Below, in pieces: positions 1-7,638 of a stretch of DNA of 64,000 nt. Origin of the DNA: Paracidovorax cattleyae (GTDB lineage Bacteria; Pseudomonadota; Gammaproteobacteria; Burkholderiales; Burkholderiaceae_C); NCBI RefSeq assembly GCF_900104515.1, contig NZ_FNJL01000014.1, positions 1-64,000 of the forward strand. Reading direction: 5' to 3'. The notes below the pieces were generated by a model. That model was not told the origin of the DNA and did no database searches. It saw nothing but the letters and a program-made list of their open reading frames with translations. Every line of letters begins with the position of its first letter. Within the stretch, counting starts at the first letter, position 1. Position numbers and translations under genes: made by a program.

Positions 1-303
1 GGCCACTCGGTGAAGCGGGGTTGGGCGGATCAAGGCTACATGGGCGAGGCGGCAGCAGAGGCCGCACGGGACAACGGCATCGAGCTGCAGATCGTGAAGC
101 TGCCCGAGGCGAAGAAGGGCTTCGTGCTGCTGCCGCGGCGCTGGGTGGTGGAGCGAAGCTTCGGCTGGCTGGCGAGGTTCCGCAGGCTTTCTCGGGATTA
201 TGAGCGGCTGCCCGAAGTGCTCAGCGGACTGCATTTCCTGGTGTTTGCAGTGCTCATGTTGCCCGCCGCCGCGCGGGTGCTGGCCGCAGCGGGAAGTTCA
301 TAA
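1..303 (+). CDS. IS5-type transposase, C-terminal part only
   Basis: The reading frame is open from the first base, so the gene starts outside the window; about 100 residues are visible. The sequence GWADQGYMG followed by RRWVVERSFGWLARFRRL and a hydrophobic tail is the C-terminal signature of IS5/IS427-like DDE transposases (the glutamate of the triad lies in VVERSFGW). It cuts and pastes its own element. The stop at 301-303 lies just before a sharp drop in GC content, so the element borders the AT-rich islet that follows. Whether the upstream part is intact cannot be seen. Confidence 0.85.
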   Translation, partial: GHSVKRGWADQGYMGEAAAEAARDNGIELQIVKLPEAKKGFVLLPRRWVVERSFGWLARFRRLSRDYERLPEVLSGLHFLVFAVLMLPAAARVLAAAGSS

Positions 304-311
304 CACCCTCT
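1..311 (+). mobile_element. Right end of an IS5-family insertion sequence
   Basis: The transposase stop is followed within a few bases by CATAACACCCTC, a plausible right terminal inverted repeat. The left end lies outside the window, so neither the inverted repeat pair nor a target duplication can be confirmed. The boundary at about 311 is an estimate. Confidence 0.45.
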
Positions 312-467
312 AGTTGGGATCGCCCCTATAGGAAGATCTGCTTGACTATCGGCGCAATTTAACCTGATTAATTTAATTGGCAATTTCAATTTAGCAAATC
401 AAATCTTCCTCGTTTTTCTTCAAAGTAATACCCGCACCTTAATGCAAAACCCACGGAGTTATTGCAG

Positions 468-1001
468 ATGATTTTACAAAGCTTACCACCAACATCAAAG
501 TCTTTTGCAGAAAATAATTCATTCAATGAAAAATTTTTTAAAAATTTAACTACACGCTCACTACAAGCACTCGGAGGTTTAATTACTCATCAATTCTTCA
601 AAGAAAAAGGAAAGATGACCAAAGACACTGATGCCTTAGTACTTCATCAGCTATCAATCTTGATCCAGGACAATCTCCTAGAGTGGGAAAATGTCGGAGC
701 AACCCTGCCAATTAATGGCAGAGGCGATCCCGTCCCCGAGAGCTTCAAGAAAATAGATCAAGAGCTAAACGGCCTAGCGAGCCAAGTGACCGACTACTCA
801 ACAGAAATTGGACTGTGCGCCCTTTACACAAGCGATCACAGCGAATCTCGATCTTTTCTCCTACAATTATTAAGCGCAACCAATCTCACAAACCGCGAAT
901 CAATTGACGCAGCCATCTTGAATCTTTTACCAAGAGGGGACGGATGGGGACCGACTATTTCACAAGAAGAATACACAATAATAACAAGAAATATTGCGTA
1001 A
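468..1001 (+). CDS. Hypothetical protein, AT-rich islet gene 1
   Basis: A 177-residue soluble protein with no signal peptide or membrane segment; I do not recognise the family. I chose the ATG at 468 because GGAG at 454-457 is well spaced from it; an in-frame TTG at 462 lies too close. The gene is far richer in A/T than the 65-70% GC genome around it and uses many AAA, AAT and ATT codons, a sign of recent acquisition. It is the first of four same-strand small genes between the transposon end and the truncated globin. Polymorphic-toxin immunity genes often look like this, but nothing in the sequence proves that role. Confidence 0.6.
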   Translation: MILQSLPPTSKSFAENNSFNEKFFKNLTTRSLQALGGLITHQFFKEKGKMTKDTDALVLHQLSILIQDNLLEWENVGATLPINGRGDPVPESFKKIDQELNGLASQVTDYSTEIGLCALYTSDHSESRSFLLQLLSATNLTNRESIDAAILNLLPRGDGWGPTISQEEYTIITRNIA

Positions 1002-1129
1002 TTCGCCAGATACTTTATTTCTATCTTTATTTTTCCGAACACTCACGCTTGAACGGAAAATCGCAGATCGCCGGAATCCCACTCCCTTCACCAATAACCT
1101 CTACGAATCTTGAGGTTACTTGAGCTTCA

Positions 1130-1435
1130 GTGCATACACAGATATGGCCAGGAAAGGTGAAAAATATTCACCCGTACAGAGCGCCGCTACAGGACAAGGA
1201 TGTGCAAAACAAGATTGACGAGCAAACATTCTTCGAGTCAAACAACGGAGAAGTAAATTTTTGGATTGAACAAGAATCATCAATACATCTAAAAGCAGTC
1301 ACCAGAGACAGTGATCCTGTAGAGATTTCTGCGGAGGAAGCTATGGAAATTGCCGAGAAGCTTAAAGCATTCGCACTCCAAATTTTGACAAATGAAAATC
1401 AACAAATTCCAGCTGTACGCCACATCCAAGGATGA
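1130..1435 (+). CDS. Hypothetical protein, AT-rich islet gene 2
   Basis: A 101-residue protein starting at GTG, with a weak GAGG/TGAG ribosome site upstream. The middle (EVNFWIEQESSIHLKAV) looks like beta strands and the end (EISAEEAMEIAEKLKAFALQIL) like a long amphipathic helix. No signal peptide. Family not recognised; the size, fold pattern and AT-rich context resemble small cytoplasmic immunity proteins. Its 3' end overlaps the next gene by 44 bases, suggesting coupled translation. Confidence 0.55.
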   Translation: MHTQIWPGKVKNIHPYRAPLQDKDVQNKIDEQTFFESNNGEVNFWIEQESSIHLKAVTRDSDPVEISAEEAMEIAEKLKAFALQILTNENQQIPAVRHIQG

Positions 1436-1667
1436 TGCAATATCGTTTAAGACTCATGAGATCGCCATATCTGCCGACCCAGACACTTTGCGCAAAATAG
1501 GGCTATTTTTCATTAACTCTGCTCACGAAATGGATTTTAATGAAACGGACCACATCCACTTGCAGGACAGGTTTACAGAGTTCTCTCACAAGAAGCATTG
1601 CGAGATAGTTCTGATCAACAGGAAAAAAAATAAAACGGCAATGATTTCCGAAATGCCATCAAAGTGA
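1392..1667 (+). CDS. Candidate Imm32-like immunity protein
   Basis: A 91-residue cytoplasmic protein. The pattern ISADPDTLRKIGLFFINSAHEM, then DHIHLQD, then a beta strand CEIVLINRK matches my recollection of the Imm32 layout (a helix that packs on a sheet, followed by an H-x-H-L motif). The gene overlaps the preceding one and has no strong ribosome site, so it is probably translated by coupling. No toxin gene is visible nearby. The family assignment is from memory of the motif and needs a profile search. Confidence 0.45.
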   Translation: MKINKFQLYATSKDDAISFKTHEIAISADPDTLRKIGLFFINSAHEMDFNETDHIHLQDRFTEFSHKKHCEIVLINRKKNKTAMISEMPSK

Positions 1668-1680
1668 AGAGAGATGACCA

Positions 1681-2514
1681 TTGATAAAAGAGCATACCAT
1701 TTCCACGCCGCCGTTCCTAACCCAGCTCTACATCGAAGAATTACCGGATCAAGGGCAAATATTTATCAAGAGTTTTATTTTCAGAGTTTCAGGCATCTTG
1801 TGCTCTTCGCCGGAGGAAGCTGCTGTACTTGGAACATACGCCCTGGATTTGGAGCAAGAAATCTCCAACATAGCAACCCAAGATCCGATAAGAAACACAT
1901 TCAAATATGGCCATATTTCATTGCAGGCGATCGCTCCACATATTGCTAATGGAAGCTCATTGCTCGGCTTGCTGAAATCCGAAGAACATAAATTCAAGGT
2001 ATTGAATGGTCCAGAATTTTTCGATGGCTACGAGGGATATCTAATCAAGTATCAAGATCACGACATTTTCTTCGGCGGCGAAGTATTTTTTGGTTTCCCC
2101 CTCAAAGCCCACTTCGTTCAGGTTCCATCTGGCAGCTATGAGAAACATGCTCAAAAGACACTTGCAATATTGAGAAAAGAGTACAGCGCAACTCATCAGC
2201 GCGCTTTTACCAATTTCATTGATTCCAATAGCGATAATTTTTTCATCTCCGAAACAGCGCACGAACATATTCCTCTATCAGCCAAAAAAATAATAGCAAG
2301 CTTCTTCATAGAAAATAATCTTCTTCGCGACTCGAAAAACCTCAACCGAAGATCATTAGAAATAAAATTCTCCGATCTCAACGAACTAGGCTGGGCAGTA
2401 AGCCAGTTCGCAAATAGAAAATGGATCCATACCAAAACCACTCGAAGCGGTAACCCAGACGTTGTGGCATTAAAGCGCGAGCTCGAAAACATCAAGAAAA
2501 GATTGGGTGCTTGA
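1681..2514 (+). CDS. Hypothetical protein, AT-rich islet gene 4
   Basis: A 277-residue soluble protein of unknown family. The start is a TTG at 1681, seven bases after GAGAG; the nearby ATG at 1674 is in a different frame. The N-terminal half is mixed alpha/beta with SFIFRVSGILCSSPEEAAVLGTYA; the C-terminal 30 residues are basic and helical (ALKRELENIKKRLGA). It follows the Imm32-like gene by 13 bases and shares its low GC content, so all four islet genes probably arrived together. Confidence 0.6.
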   Translation: MIKEHTISTPPFLTQLYIEELPDQGQIFIKSFIFRVSGILCSSPEEAAVLGTYALDLEQEISNIATQDPIRNTFKYGHISLQAIAPHIANGSSLLGLLKSEEHKFKVLNGPEFFDGYEGYLIKYQDHDIFFGGEVFFGFPLKAHFVQVPSGSYEKHAQKTLAILRKEYSATHQRAFTNFIDSNSDNFFISETAHEHIPLSAKKIIASFFIENNLLRDSKNLNRRSLEIKFSDLNELGWAVSQFANRKWIHTKTTRSGNPDVVALKRELENIKKRLGA

Positions 2515-2607
2515 AGCCGCCTCCCTCTTGGTGCCCCAAGCGAATCCGGCAGACGGCCCTACAGGAGACAAGGAACTAACATATTGCTGAGCGCAATAGC
2601 AGGCCAC

Positions 2608-3105
2608 TCACCCACCCCGATTCCTCATCCAATCCGCCGTCCCCATGAAACTCTCCCGCAGCCTCACCCGGAGCGCCTCGGGCACGCCGGTTTCCCCCAT
2701 CGCCTGGTCCATGCACGCCACCCACTGGTCGCGCTCCTTGATGCCGATGGAAAACGGCATGTGCCGCATGCGCAGTCGCGGGTGGCCGAAGCGTTCGATA
2801 TAGTGGTCCGGCCCGCCGAGCCAGCCGCAGAGAAACCAGAAAAGCTTGTCCCGCGCATCGGCCAGGGTGGTGCCGTGCGCGGCGCGCAATTCCTGGTAGG
2901 CCGGCTCCAGGTCCATCAGGTCGTAAAAGCGGTCCACGAGGGTGCGCACGGCGGGTTCGCCGCCGATCCAGTCGAAGGGCGTGGCGGCAGGAAGTAGCTG
3001 CTCCGCCGCCTCGGCAGAGGCTGTCGGTGACGGGGCCGCAGCGGGAGCGGGATTGGAAACGGAGGCCGGGTCTTGGGGAAAAGAAGAAGGATCGATCATC
3101 GTCAT
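2608..3105 (-). CDS. Group 2 truncated hemoglobin with N-terminal extension
   Basis: A haem protein of 165 residues that binds O2 or NO in the cytoplasm. Residues 1-40 are a disordered Pro/Ala extension; the globin fold spans about 42-165. Visible family marks are Phe60-Tyr61 (B9-B10, Tyr as distal ligand), the GWLGGP turn at 94-99, the proximal His115 in RHMPF and Trp128 (G8), all typical of group 2 (trHbO). Alone in its orientation, with short spacers on both sides. An alternative ATG two codons inside the ORF cannot be excluded because no clear ribosome site is present. Confidence 0.88.
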   Translation of the reverse strand: MTMIDPSSFPQDPASVSNPAPAAAPSPTASAEAAEQLLPAATPFDWIGGEPAVRTLVDRFYDLMDLEPAYQELRAAHGTTLADARDKLFWFLCGWLGGPDHYIERFGHPRLRMRHMPFSIGIKERDQWVACMDQAMGETGVPEALRVRLRESFMGTADWMRNRGG

Positions 3106-3217
3106 CCGCGGACTATGGCACGCCTCGCTGAATCCTCCTGCGGGCCGCGGGCCCTCATCCGGTCGATCCGTGCCCTGCCCTCCTTCTTCTCACTCAATCA
3201 CTCACTTGTCGATTCAA

Positions 3218-5749
3218 TCACTCCGCCGCCCGCCGCAACGTCTCCACCACCGGCCGCCGCAGCACTTCCCGCAGGCCCCACCACCCCGCAGCCAGCGCCA
3301 GCAGCGCCCCCGCAAGGGCCCCAGCCAGGGGCACCCAGAGGGAAGCGGTCCACTGGAAGTCGAACACGTAGCGCGCGAGGGCCCAGCCCACGGCGACGGC
3401 GACGGTGCTGGCCAGAAAGCCCGCGAGCAGGCCGATGCCGGCCAGCTCGGCGCGCTGCACCTGGCGCAACAGGCTGGCGCGGGCGCCGACGGCGCGCATG
3501 ATGGCGAATTCGCGGGCGCGCTCTTCGCGGGTGGCGGTGACGGCCGCGAAGAGCACGACGAGGCCGGCCGCGAGCGTGAAGCCGAACAGGAATTCGACGG
3601 CCCGCACCACCTGCCCCAGCACGCGCTGCACCTGGGCCAGGGTGGCGCCCATGTCCACGTTGGTGATGTTGGGGAAGGCCTGCACCAGGTGGTTGTCGAA
3701 GCCGGGCGTGGCGGGCGCGCGGTAGGCCGCCAGGTAGGTGACGGGCAGCTCGGGCGGCATGCGGTCGGTGGTGTACATGACGAAGAAGTTGGCGCGCAGG
3801 GAGCTCCAGTCCACCTTGCGCAGGCTGGTGACGCGCGCCTCGCTGGCCACGCCGGCGATGTCGAAGCGCAGGGTGTCGCCCGGCTTCAGGCCCAGGGTGT
3901 CGGCGATGCCGTCTTCCACGCTGATCTCGCCGGCAGCGCCCTCCGTCCAGTGGCCGGCCACCACGGTGTTGTGTTCCGGCGCCTTCGCGGCGTTGGAAAG
4001 GTTGAATTCGCGGTCCACGAGGCGTTTTGCGCGGTCATCGGTGTAGTCCTGCGGGCCCACCTCGCGGCCGTTGATGGCCACGAGGCGGCCGCGGATCATG
4101 GGGAACCAGTCGTAGCGGCGCACGCCCGCATCGCGCAGCGCGGCCTGGAAGGCGTCGGCCTGGTCGGGCATGACGTTGATGACGAAGCGATCCGGCGCAT
4201 CGGCGGGGGTGGCGCGCTGCCAGCTGTCGATGAGGTCGGTGCGCAGCAGCACGAGCAGCACCAGGGCGAGCAGGCCCACGGCCAGGCTGCTGACCTGCAC
4301 GACGGCATAGACGGGGCGGGCGGCGATCTGGCGCGTAGCCAGCACCAGCCAGCGCGGGGCGGTGGCCTCGTTGACGCTGGCGCGCAGCACCTTGACGGCC
4401 AACCAGCCGAGCAGCGCGAACAGCACCACCGCGCCCGCGAAGCCGCCCACGGCGATGAGGCCGAGCTTGCGGTCGCTGCTCACGGCCAGCAACAGTGCGG
4501 CGAAGCCGGCCACGCCCACGCCGAGCACGGCGAGCGAAGCGGGCTTGAGGGCGCCCAGGTCGCGCCGGATGACGCGCAGCGGCGGCACGCGGGCGAGTTG
4601 CAGCACGGGCGGCAGGCCGAAGGCCATCATCAGGGTGAGCCCCATGCCGAAGCCGAAGGCCACGGGCCAGGGGCTGGGCGCGGGCAAGGTGGCCTCGACG
4701 AGGCCGGCGAGCAGCAGCACGAAGACGTGGTGTACCGCATAGCCCAGGGCCACGCCCACGGCGCTGGCGAAGAGGCCCACCAGCGCGAACTCCACCACGT
4801 AGCCGCCCGCGATGCCGCGCTGGCTCTGCCCGAGCACGCGCAGCAGGGCGGCGGCGTCCAGGTGGTCGCTGGCGAAGCCGCGCGCGGCCAGGGCGACGGC
4901 CACGGCGGAGAGCAGCGCGGCCAGCAGGGCCACGAGGCTGAGGAACTTGCGGGCGCGGTCGAGCGTCTGGCGCATTTCCGGGCGGCCGCTGTCGAGCGAC
5001 TCCACGCGTACGCCATGGACGCCGGGCGCCTGCACGGCCTCGGCGGCCCAGGCCGTGTATTGCTGCACGGCGGCCGGCGCGTCGCCGGCCACGGCGAAGC
5101 GGTAGGTGAGCCGGCTGGCCGGCTGCACGAGGCCGCTGGCGGGCAGGTCGGCAGCGTTCACCATGGCGCGCGGCGCGAAGCTCATGAAGCCGGCACCGCG
5201 GTCGGGCTCGATGGCGATGGTGCGCGCGATGCGCAGGCGGGCGTCGCCCAGCAGCAGTGGATCGCCCAGTTTCAGGCCCAGGGATTCCAGCAGTGCAGGA
5301 TCGACCCAGACCTCGCCGCGCGCCGGGATGTCACGCGTGGACGCCGCAGGCGCACCCGGCGCATCGGCGGTCTGCAGGCTGCCGCGCAACGGGTAGCCGG
5401 GCTCCACGCTCTTGAGGGCCACGAGCCGGCTGGCGCCGCCCTGGGCATCGTCCGCACGCCCCATGGTGGGAAAACCGATGGTGGTCACGCCGCGCAGCCC
5501 CAGGGTGCGCGCCTTGTCGATGAAGGCCTCGGGCGTGGGCTGGTCGCTGGCGATGACCACGTCGCCGCCCAGCAGCTGCAGTGCGTCCCGCTCCAGCCCG
5601 CCCTGCAGGCGGTCGGAGAAGAACCCCACGGAGGTGAGGGCCGCGACGGCCAGGGCCACGGCGACGGTGAGCAGGCGCAGGCCGCCCGCGCGCAGGTCGC
5701 GCCGGAGCATGCGCCAGCCCAGCTGGATGAAGGGCGGCAGGGAGGTCAT
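3218..5749 (-). CDS. ABC transporter permease, FtsX/YbbP family
   Basis: An 843-residue inner membrane protein. It has an N-terminal transmembrane segment after LGWRMLRRDLRAGGLRLL, a large periplasmic domain (about 55-260), a block of membrane helices, a second periplasmic domain and three final helices with the FtsX hallmark EERAREFAIMRAVGA near the C-terminus. This double-FtsX layout is that of YbbP, which works with a YbbA-type ATPase, probably in lipoprotein or thioesterase-linked export. No ATPase gene is adjacent on the visible side; the region upstream of the start belongs to another gene. The start is preceded by a GGAGG-poor spacer. Confidence 0.85.
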   Translation of the reverse strand: MTSLPPFIQLGWRMLRRDLRAGGLRLLTVAVALAVAALTSVGFFSDRLQGGLERDALQLLGGDVVIASDQPTPEAFIDKARTLGLRGVTTIGFPTMGRADDAQGGASRLVALKSVEPGYPLRGSLQTADAPGAPAASTRDIPARGEVWVDPALLESLGLKLGDPLLLGDARLRIARTIAIEPDRGAGFMSFAPRAMVNAADLPASGLVQPASRLTYRFAVAGDAPAAVQQYTAWAAEAVQAPGVHGVRVESLDSGRPEMRQTLDRARKFLSLVALLAALLSAVAVALAARGFASDHLDAAALLRVLGQSQRGIAGGYVVEFALVGLFASAVGVALGYAVHHVFVLLLAGLVEATLPAPSPWPVAFGFGMGLTLMMAFGLPPVLQLARVPPLRVIRRDLGALKPASLAVLGVGVAGFAALLLAVSSDRKLGLIAVGGFAGAVVLFALLGWLAVKVLRASVNEATAPRWLVLATRQIAARPVYAVVQVSSLAVGLLALVLLVLLRTDLIDSWQRATPADAPDRFVINVMPDQADAFQAALRDAGVRRYDWFPMIRGRLVAINGREVGPQDYTDDRAKRLVDREFNLSNAAKAPEHNTVVAGHWTEGAAGEISVEDGIADTLGLKPGDTLRFDIAGVASEARVTSLRKVDWSSLRANFFVMYTTDRMPPELPVTYLAAYRAPATPGFDNHLVQAFPNITNVDMGATLAQVQRVLGQVVRAVEFLFGFTLAAGLVVLFAAVTATREERAREFAIMRAVGARASLLRQVQRAELAGIGLLAGFLASTVAVAVGWALARYVFDFQWTASLWVPLAGALAGALLALAAGWWGLREVLRRPVVETLRRAAE

Positions 5750-5868
5750 GGGCGGCTACCTTAGCGCAAACGCGGCAGCCCTCCGCCGCGCCGGGGCACC
5801 CGGCCTTGCAGGGGCGTGCTGCGCGCCCGTCGTCCAGGAACTCAGGGCCACGGTGGCCGACGCGCCGG

Positions 5869-6261
5869 TCAGGCGCCGCCGATGCCGACGGTCACCCGGC
5901 CGGTGCCGGCGCACTCGGTACAGGGCGCGCCTGCACGCCGGCCCGTGCCGCCACAGGCGGGGCAGAGGTTCTCGCCCGTGCCGGGGGTACCGGGTGCGGC
6001 TTCGTCGCCCGGCGCCAGCGGGGGCATGGCCGGGCGTGGATCGCGTCCGCCATGCCCTGCGGGCTGGTCGGATGCGCCCGGCTGCGGCGCCGCGCCGGCC
6101 GGGCCGCTGGCCTGCGGCGTCTCATTGTCGAACGCCGCGCCCGGGTCTTCCTCGCCCGCGACCGAAATACCGAAGGACAGCGGATCGCGGCCGGGCCGGC
6201 CGCCCGGCGGCTGCGGGCTGGAAGGGGATGGCGGACGGGAATCGGAAGATGGGGTTGCCAT
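5869..6261 (-). CDS. Small DnaJ-type zinc finger protein
   Basis: A 130-residue protein whose first 95 residues are disordered and rich in Pro, Gly and Ala; the C-terminus carries CPACGGTG and CTECAGTG, two CxxCxGxG half-sites that form one DnaJ-like zinc finger. The ATG at 6261 is preceded by a full AGGAGG at 6272-6277, which fixes the start well inside the much longer open frame. It lies downstream of fdhD on the same strand, separated by 128 bases. A chaperone-like or metal-handling role is possible, but the function is unknown. Confidence 0.72.
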   Translation of the reverse strand: MATPSSDSRPPSPSSPQPPGGRPGRDPLSFGISVAGEEDPGAAFDNETPQASGPAGAAPQPGASDQPAGHGGRDPRPAMPPLAPGDEAAPGTPGTGENLCPACGGTGRRAGAPCTECAGTGRVTVGIGGA

Positions 6262-6389
6262 AAGGGACGTGCCTCCTGAAGGAAAAGGCGAACCGGAGCG
6301 CCAACGCGGCGCCGCAGCCCGTCTCCGGGTCTGGCAATCCGCATGCCCGCGCGCGGCGCCCGCCGTGCGGCAGACAGGTACCGCGCCGT

Positions 6390-7631
6390 TCAGGAATCCG
6401 CGCTGGCGGTGTAGCGCACCGCGCGCGGCGGGCGGCACAGGCCCCAGAGCGCGATGCCGGCCTGGGCCGCCAGGTCCACGGCCAGGGAGGTCGGCGCGGA
6501 GACGGTGGCGAGCAGGGGAATGTCGAGCCGGGCGCACTTGCGCACCAGTTCGTAGCTGGCACGGCTGGACATCACGACGAAGCCGTCCTCGCCGGAGCGC
6601 CCCTGCAGCGCAAGGCGGCCGATCAGCTTGTCGAGGGCATTGTGGCGGCCCACGTCCTCCAGCAGGTCGGTCAGTTCGCCCTCCGGCGTGGCCCAGGCCG
6701 CCGCATGCAGGGCGCCCGCGGTGGCGTTCAGCACCTGCAGGCCCGGCATGGCGGCCACCGCGCGCAGCACCACGCCAGCCGGCAGCGCCGCGGCCCAGGG
6801 ACGCGTGCGGACGCGTTCGGGCACGAGGTCCAGCGCCTGCAGGCTGTCGATGCCGCACAGGCCGCAGCCCGTGCGGCCGGCCAGCGCCCGACGCCGCTCC
6901 TTGAGGCGCGCGTAGCAGCGCGTGGCGATCTCCAGGTGCACCTCGCAGGCCGCGCCCCCGCCGCCGGCCTGCGGGCCGCTGCGCGAGAACACCTCGATGC
7001 CGCGGCAGTCCGCGGGCGTGTCGATCAGCCCCTCGCTGAGCGCGAAGCCCAGGGCGAAGGCCTGCAGGTCCGAGGGCGTGGCCATCATCACGGCGTGCGA
7101 GAGACCGTTGAAGACCAGAGCGACGGGCACTTCCGACGCCACGGCATCGTCCTGCCAGGCCAGGGCACCCGCAGGCGGTGCCCCGGCAGCGCCCGGCGTG
7201 TTGCCGGACGCCCCGGCATGGCGCTGCACGGCACGCGCCACCACAGGCTCCGGCACGGGCGCGGCTGGCGCCCCATCGCCCTCGCGATCCTCGTCGCCCC
7301 GTGCATCCGGGCCACCGGCAGCGGCCGGCATGGTGCATGCATCGGCCACCCCATGGGCCACCTCATCGGCCGCCCTGCCGGCCGCCCGCACGCGCCCGGC
7401 CTCGGTGAGACGGGCCAGCCAGCGGTCGCCATCCTGGGCCACGCGCACCCATCCCGGCCCCGGTATGCCGCCCAGCACGGCGTCGCCGAGCAGGTGCAGG
7501 CGGCGCAGCACGGCGCTGCCGGGCTGCTCCAGGCGCTTGGCGAGGCGCGGCAGGGACACGCCCTGCGGCGCATCCAACTCGGCGAGCGCCGCGAGCAGCG
7601 CAGCGGTGAAATCGTCGTCCGGAACGGCCAA
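6390..7631 (-). CDS. fdhD: FdhD sulfurtransferase fused to an N-terminal helix-turn-helix-like domain
   Basis: FdhD passes sulfur from IscS to the molybdenum cofactor of formate dehydrogenases. The FdhD part begins near residue 155 (DDAVASEVPVALVFNG) and contains the catalytic CxxC in GCGLCG and the C-terminal DVGRHNALDK motif. The protein has 413 residues, against about 270-290 usual. The extra N-terminus is a roughly 75-residue domain (LPRLAKRLEQPGSAVLRRLHLLGDAV) that looks like a small winged helix, then an 80-residue Pro/Ala/Gly linker. It starts seven bases after the stop of the FdhF/YdeP gene, so the two are co-transcribed. Confidence 0.88.
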   Translation of the reverse strand: MAVPDDDFTAALLAALAELDAPQGVSLPRLAKRLEQPGSAVLRRLHLLGDAVLGGIPGPGWVRVAQDGDRWLARLTEAGRVRAAGRAADEVAHGVADACTMPAAAGGPDARGDEDREGDGAPAAPVPEPVVARAVQRHAGASGNTPGAAGAPPAGALAWQDDAVASEVPVALVFNGLSHAVMMATPSDLQAFALGFALSEGLIDTPADCRGIEVFSRSGPQAGGGGAACEVHLEIATRCYARLKERRRALAGRTGCGLCGIDSLQALDLVPERVRTRPWAAALPAGVVLRAVAAMPGLQVLNATAGALHAAAWATPEGELTDLLEDVGRHNALDKLIGRLALQGRSGEDGFVVMSSRASYELVRKCARLDIPLLATVSAPTSLAVDLAAQAGIALWGLCRPPRAVRYTASADS

Positions 7632-7638
7632 GACGGGC

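Noticed and set aside
1674-1949. A 91-residue frame starting at ATG 1674 in the first islet
   Set aside because: It overlaps the 277-residue frame that continues to 2514, and the ribosome site suits the TTG at 1681.
2942-5764. A 940-residue plus-strand open frame opposite the FtsX-type permease
   Set aside because: It is the antisense shadow of a real GC-rich gene: composition is His/Gly/Gln/Ala-rich with no family pattern, while the minus strand encodes a clear FtsX protein.
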